Source: Planctomycetaceae bacterium (GTDB lineage Bacteria > Planctomycetota > Planctomycetia > Pirellulales > Pirellulaceae). Taken from it: 10,178 nucleotides of DNA. The stretch is from positions 1 through 10,178 of the forward strand of contig PKCQ01000489.1 of NCBI GenBank assembly GCA_002862265.1. The letters are read 5' to 3'. Every line of letters starts with the position of its first letter. Within the stretch, counting starts at the first letter, position 1. Shown one piece after another: positions 6,222 through 10,178 of the stretch. The notes under the pieces were generated by a model, which worked only from the letters and a program-made list of their open reading frames with translations, had not been told where the DNA came from and searched no databases. Both the position numbers and the translations under genes were made by a program.

Positions 6222-7487
6222 TCACAACTCATCCACCACCAATCCAAATGCATCGGCGCTAACAACTTGAATCTGAGCCCCATCTTCCACCAATCCGCTT
6301 TGGGCTCGGGCTGAACACTCTGCACCTTCCACAAGCACAACTCCAGAAGGATTGAGCGCACCCACGCTTACGCCAATCCTGCCAATCATATTCTTCACGA
6401 CCGGCGGTTGATTCGCGTTTGCACTCGCTCCGGGATCTTCCGTTCTGGCAGCCCTCCTGCGAGACCTCTTGTTTTCCTCACCGCATACGCAGCCATCTAG
6501 ACAGCAGACGCATCCATCGAAATTGCAGGACAGACATTCCGCTCCGGTACAATGGCAATTCACGCAATCGCAGCCGCCGCAATCACAGGTATCACAGAAG
6601 CCGCTTCGTTGGCGGAGCAAAGGACTCCGAAAACGACTAGCAGACGATATTCTTGGCCTCCGCTGTAGCGTGAGCCGTTTTTTGCTAGTCAGACTCCCCA
6701 TACGTGAGCGAAGAACTTGCGCTGATAAAGAACTCGGACCAGCTATTTCGCTGCACGCCCAGCCAGCAGCACTGAGTTCTTGCTGAGCCTTCAGCAGCGC
6801 AGCATGAGCTTGCTCTGCAGAGCGGACTGGATTGGCTTGCTTGCGTCTGACATCACGCGGCCAATCTATGGCGCAATCAAATGCAACAATGGTTGCGCCA
6901 ACATGGCCTCCGATATCCAAGAGTCGCTTCTTCAGATCCTTAGTGAGTGCAAGCTGGTCACCAGGTAGAGAGAACAAGTATGCAAAGCCATCACGAGTTG
7001 CAGATTGGAAATCGCTCAAGTCGCTGCTTGAAGACCTCTCCACGCATTGATGTGTCTCCATGATGCATGTCAGCCGATCTTCAAAGCTTGAGTCTATGGT
7101 GAGAAAGTGCTCGTGCGCCCGATTGATAGACTTGCGAAGCCACCAGAGCACAACTCGGGCAGACGCGCTACGGTCGTCTGCCACGTCGTCTCGCATCTTG
7201 ATTTCGGCCAACAAGATCGCAAACGCTGCGCAAAAATCGGCGACCTGTTTGTCCTGGTCGCCACAGTTCCTTGGTCCTTTCTTGCAGAGTCGGCAGCAGG
7301 TTGGTGCTTCGGCACCTGGGGCACTGCACAGCTTCAGGTCGATGGCTAAGGCGTACAAAAAGACCGATTCATAGCTATGGAAAAAGGTGGAAAGCCGTCC
7401 TTCTCGCTGCCACATATTTTGGCAGCAACGGGCATAAACCTGCCGATAAGACCTTCCGACGCATCCTGCGTTTAAGAATCCGAACAT
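6222..7487 (-). CDS. DUF5685-like protein with cysteine-ladder insert and C-terminal NfeD domain
   Basis: The protein has 421 residues, no signal peptide and no clear membrane helix. The start MFGFLNAG is typical of DUF5685. Residues about 1-220 follow that family: YRQVYARCCQNM (17-26, family YCGLC region), FLYALAIDLKLC, CCRLCKKGPRNC (64-75), LLAEIKMRDDVADD (92-105) and FDCAIDWPRDVRRKQANPV (203-221). Residues about 222-297 are basic and low in structure. Residues 298-335 hold 14 cysteines, mostly as repeats of C-x-x-C-x. Residues about 362-421 (MIGRIGVSVGALNPSGVVLV, EGAECSARAQSGLVEDGAQI) match the NfeD C-terminal OB-fold, here without protease or membrane segments. No Shine-Dalgarno site precedes the ATG. 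The gene starts 27 bases after the sulfatase stop, so it is probably last in that operon. DUF5685 function is unknown to me; metal binding is inferred from cysteine content. Confidence 0.85.
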   Translation of the reverse strand: MFGFLNAGCVGRSYRQVYARCCQNMWQREGRLSTFFHSYESVFLYALAIDLKLCSAPGAEAPTCCRLCKKGPRNCGDQDKQVADFCAAFAILLAEIKMRDDVADDRSASARVVLWWLRKSINRAHEHFLTIDSSFEDRLTCIMETHQCVERSSSSDLSDFQSATRDGFAYLFSLPGDQLALTKDLKKRLLDIGGHVGATIVAFDCAIDWPRDVRRKQANPVRSAEQAHAALLKAQQELSAAGWACSEIAGPSSLSAQVLRSRMGSLTSKKRLTLQRRPRISSASRFRSPLLRQRSGFCDTCDCGGCDCVNCHCTGAECLSCNFDGCVCCLDGCVCGEENKRSRRRAARTEDPGASANANQPPVVKNMIGRIGVSVGALNPSGVVLVEGAECSARAQSGLVEDGAQIQVVSADAFGLVVDEL

Positions 7488-7514
7488 GTAGGATTAGCTT
7501 TTGGACGATACGTT

Positions 7515-8894
7515 CTAAGAGGAATTGGTTTTATTCTTTTTCTGCGTAGCTGTCTTTTCCGCCTGAGCCTTTTGCTTTGCTTTCTTTGCTTCGGCTGCCC
7601 AATTGGCGAATCTGGGAGGGCGCGCGTCAACGTACTGCTTGAGTGCCGCTTGCAGCATTCCATTTACGCCCGCTTGCTCTTTCGTTAACCCAGCGAGGGA
7701 GAGAGGACTTTTCTCAAGCACATCATTTTGAATATCATAGAATTCGCCGCTACCGTAAAGTTTGTATCGCTGGTTGCGCGAAAACTCCTTGCCGGTGGGC
7801 CCGCCGTTACGAGCGTACCAAACATAAATCCAATCGCGTGGATTTCCCTTTTCGCCTCGGAGCTGTGGTAAGAAGCTGCGGCCATCGACCGGACGATCAG
7901 AGGGTAGCGGAACACCAGCTGCTTCACAAAGGGTAGGCATAAAGTCGCTGAAGTCTACCAAGTTTTGGCTCACTACTCCAGAAGGCGTGTGGCCCGGCCA
8001 ATGCGCAATGAAAGGCACCCGACAGCCCGCATCAGGCGTTGTGCCTTTGCCGCCAACTACCTTGCGACCGTTCATCATAGAAACGACAGGCGTGTCGGTA
8101 CCGTTGTCTCCAGTGAATAGGACGATCGTGTTGTCCCGGACACAAGATGCTTCTAGTTGATTCAGAATCTGTCCTATGATCTTGTCCATATAGTTGACCA
8201 TGTCGCCAAAGTACTTGGGGTCGCCCTTGTAAGTCTTCGAGCCCTTGCTGGTCGGATCCCAATCTTCGGAATCAGGTGTTGGCTCAAAAGGACAGTGCGT
8301 CAATATCATTGGGTAGTAGAGGAGGAAAGGCCCGTTTTTGTGACGCTCGATAAAGTCACAGGCGTAGTCTGCGCAGATGTCCGGACCATACTTGCCCGGA
8401 AAGTCCTTCTTGACTCCGTTGATCTCCAGTCCTGGGGAAGCGTAGCGAGATTTGGAACGCAACATATGCCACAGGCAATACTCGTCGAAGCCAAAATGAT
8501 CTGGCAAGCTCGTGTCTTTTCCAAGTTGCCATTTACCGACGATCCCCGTCTTGTAACCTCCCTCACGCAGTTGATGCGCAAAAGTTCGTTGGCTCTTCTC
8601 CAGTAGGCCGAACACGGCATAGTTACGAACGTTGTACATTCCCGTCATCAATTTGACTCGGGAAGGGGTGCAGATGGGCTGCGAGTAACAATGCTCAAAG
8701 CGCATCCCTTGCTTGGCCAAATCATCCAAAACAGGCGTTTGATACGATTCACCACCGTTGGCCGTAATGCACTCGTAGCCCAAGTCATCCGCCATGATCA
8801 GCACGATGTTCGGCCTTTCATCGGCAACTAACAACGTCGTCAGCATTAACACGGCTGACCCGGTGACAATCTTCTTCAAGCAATTGAAACTCAT
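7515..8894 (-). CDS. Secreted type I sulfatase
   Basis: This 459-residue enzyme hydrolyses sulfate esters; the substrate is unknown. Residues 1-24 form a signal peptide (KK, then IVTGSAVLMLTTLLVA). Metal ligands D36-D37 lie in LIMADDLGY. The formylglycine motif is C75-T-P-S-R79, so activation by a formylglycine-generating enzyme or anaerobic SME is needed. Other active-site residues are K121, H200 (LTHCPF), D263-N264 (TGDNGTD) and K283 (GGKG). The usual GKWHLG reads GKWQLG (Q123 for His). With the DYACDFIERH and FGFDEYCLW segments this resembles a planctomycete S1 subfamily rather than a damaged gene. The C-terminus is a Lys/Ala-rich tail. I chose the ATG at 8892-8894, 13 bases after the sialidase stop. 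An in-frame ATG at 8936 would overlap the sialidase gene and add 14 residues before the signal peptide. Confidence 0.93.
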   Translation of the reverse strand: MSFNCLKKIVTGSAVLMLTTLLVADERPNIVLIMADDLGYECITANGGESYQTPVLDDLAKQGMRFEHCYSQPICTPSRVKLMTGMYNVRNYAVFGLLEKSQRTFAHQLREGGYKTGIVGKWQLGKDTSLPDHFGFDEYCLWHMLRSKSRYASPGLEINGVKKDFPGKYGPDICADYACDFIERHKNGPFLLYYPMILTHCPFEPTPDSEDWDPTSKGSKTYKGDPKYFGDMVNYMDKIIGQILNQLEASCVRDNTIVLFTGDNGTDTPVVSMMNGRKVVGGKGTTPDAGCRVPFIAHWPGHTPSGVVSQNLVDFSDFMPTLCEAAGVPLPSDRPVDGRSFLPQLRGEKGNPRDWIYVWYARNGGPTGKEFSRNQRYKLYGSGEFYDIQNDVLEKSPLSLAGLTKEQAGVNGMLQAALKQYVDARPPRFANWAAEAKKAKQKAQAEKTATQKKNKTNSS

Positions 8895-8907
8895 AACAGT
8901 CTTCGTC

Positions 8908-10044
8908 CTAGGGCGCAAAGAGATCCGACGATGCATCAGATTCGAGCCAATTCATCGAGAACTTGACGAACGAAATATTTGCATAGCCGTCTTTTTCGTA
9001 GAGCAGTCCAACATCGCCATCCGGCAGCTTGACCAAGTTGGAATAGGCCGAGCTGCCTGAGAAGATCTGCTTCACAACAGGCCAAGTCTTTCCATCGTCA
9101 TGACTCAGCCACACATGCATATTCTCGCGCTTCTTTCCTTTGGGACTGGAGAACAGTAGGCGACTCTTTCCCCCTACATCTGCGAAGGAAAAGCGAATCA
9201 TGCTGGCTTGGCAGACTGGCGTATCGAGCGTCGAATCCAGGTAATCGTCTTCCCAGTTCTCTCCGCCATCATTGCTGATTGACATCGCTCGTTTGTTCTT
9301 GCCGTGATAGGAACGCATGGCCTGTAGTACCGAGCCATCGGACAGTTCTGCCACGGCCGATTCATTGGTTTTATCTTGATGCACACCGCCAAGCTGCCAT
9401 GTCGCTCCATGATCATCGGAGTAAATGACATGACTACGATAAGGATGCCTTGACGCATCAGTGTGATCGGAATGGTTGCATGGGATCACTAGCCGTCCCG
9501 CGTACTTTCCGCGAGTCAGTTGGATTGCATTGCCAGGGCCGGTAGCATACCAGCGCCAATGATCTTCGCGAGTGCTGTCGCTGATCTTCTTCGGAGGAAC
9601 CCAGTTTCGCCCATCGTCTTTCGAGTGTGATACATAGACTTGTCGCGGGTATTTGCTCGTGCCTTCCATGATCTTGTGTTCACTATCGGAGCCGAGATTC
9701 CAGGTCAGTAGGAGCCAAATTACGCCCGTTTCTTGATCCACCACGGGGCTTGGATTCCCACAAGTGTTGCCTGCGTCGTCCCAGATCAACTGCGGTTTCG
9801 ACCAGGTTTTTCCCAAGTCCTCGGAACGACTGACAAGCATGTCGATATTGCCCGCGTCGCCGCGGCCAGACTTTCGTCCTTCGCAAAAAGCAAGCAGCGT
9901 CCCTTCTTTGCTGCGCACAATGGCAGGAATGCGATAACACGAAATGCCGGCCTCTTGCTCGGAAAAGACGCGCACTGAGTCAAGATCTGCCCAAGAACCG
10001 GCAAGAAGCGACAATGTAAGACAAAGCTTCAAGCACCACGTCAT
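8908..10044 (-). CDS. Exported sialidase (exo-alpha-sialidase, GH33-like)
   Basis: The 378-residue protein has a short signal peptide (residues 1-19, LKLCLTLSLLAGSWA) and a six-bladed sialidase fold. The arginine that binds the sialic acid carboxylate is in YRIP (R38); R244 (AMRSY) and R306 (KKRENM) would complete the triad. D63 (GRGDAGN) fits the acid/base residue. E228 (NESAV) and Y334 (SAYSNL) fit the nucleophile pair. Five Asp-boxes (S-x-D-x-G-x-x-W type) are visible near 72-81, 140-148, 209-216, 257-264 and 314-321. It should release terminal sialic acids outside the cytoplasm. It opens a minus-strand set with the sulfatase 13 bases downstream, suggesting joint attack on sialylated, sulfated glycans. 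The ribosome site is weak (CGGAT). Related BNR/Asp-box proteins can lack activity, but here the catalytic set looks complete. Confidence 0.9.
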   Translation of the reverse strand: MTWCLKLCLTLSLLAGSWADLDSVRVFSEQEAGISCYRIPAIVRSKEGTLLAFCEGRKSGRGDAGNIDMLVSRSEDLGKTWSKPQLIWDDAGNTCGNPSPVVDQETGVIWLLLTWNLGSDSEHKIMEGTSKYPRQVYVSHSKDDGRNWVPPKKISDSTREDHWRWYATGPGNAIQLTRGKYAGRLVIPCNHSDHTDASRHPYRSHVIYSDDHGATWQLGGVHQDKTNESAVAELSDGSVLQAMRSYHGKNKRAMSISNDGGENWEDDYLDSTLDTPVCQASMIRFSFADVGGKSRLLFSSPKGKKRENMHVWLSHDDGKTWPVVKQIFSGSSAYSNLVKLPDGDVGLLYEKDGYANISFVKFSMNWLESDASSDLFAP

Positions 10045-10178
10045 ATCCGGTTGAACTGCGTGCGAATGGAAGGGCTCGAATGGGAATGCTTGGACTTGAG
10101 CAACTCGTAGTCTATGTGTCAGTGTTGGTGGTCGTCAGCCGAGTTTCTTCCCAAGGGCTTGCCTGGACTTGCTTAGAA
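10045..10178. other. Upstream region of the sialidase operon
   Basis: No complete gene lies here. On the minus strand, one frame reads LSKSRQALGKKLG and stops at a TGA (10135-10137). Another reads on to a TAG near 10114. Either could be the end of a gene beyond the window, but the pieces are too short to choose between them. The promoter of the sialidase gene should lie here unless the operon starts further upstream; no clear box was seen. Confidence 0.3.

Noticed and set aside
6483..6596. Cysteine-ladder DNA as a tandem DNA repeat
   Set aside because: The 15-base period shows at protein level through Cys codons; the bases between vary too much for a recent tandem repeat.
6469..6786. Plus-strand open frame of 105 codons opposite the DUF5685 gene
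   Set aside because: It is the antisense of the cysteine-rich and basic segments and has no recognisable features.

Overview
The gene set points to a planctomycete, most likely of the Pirellulaceae type. It holds a secreted sulfatase, a secreted sialidase, a Gfo/Idh/MocA oxidoreductase, an exported PQQ-like beta-propeller protein, a small exported Spy-like helical protein and a DUF5685 protein. Spacing is loose, Shine-Dalgarno sites are mostly weak, and no tRNA, rRNA, CRISPR array or transposase is visible. The placement rests on protein style and gene content, not on a marker gene.

Left part (1-3137, all minus strand). The 5' end of a PQQ-like beta-propeller gene runs off the left edge. It is preceded by about 430 bases with no intact gene. 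Then come recJ (single-strand DNA exonuclease) and, 13 bases downstream of it, a YcxB-like two-helix membrane protein whose frame is cut by one TGA.

Middle (3138-6221). A divergent intergenic region separates recJ from a plus-strand Gfo/Idh/MocA oxidoreductase. This converges on a minus-strand membrane-protein gene that can be read through only with two compensating frameshifts. A block with two strong inverted repeats follows. Then comes a plus-strand gene for a small exported Spy/CpxP-like helical protein, and a convergent intergenic region with further hairpins.

Right part (6222-10044, all minus strand). Three tightly spaced genes read sialidase, sulfatase, then a 421-residue DUF5685-type protein. 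The first two would act outside the cytoplasm on sialylated and sulfated glycans. The third is the most unusual object in the window: a DUF5685-like helical domain, a cysteine ladder with five-residue period, and a C-terminal NfeD-type OB-fold in one uninterrupted frame.

Two genes in this window carry disruptions (an in-frame TGA; a pair of frameshifts at homopolymers). These may be real decay or base-calling errors, and raw reads would decide.
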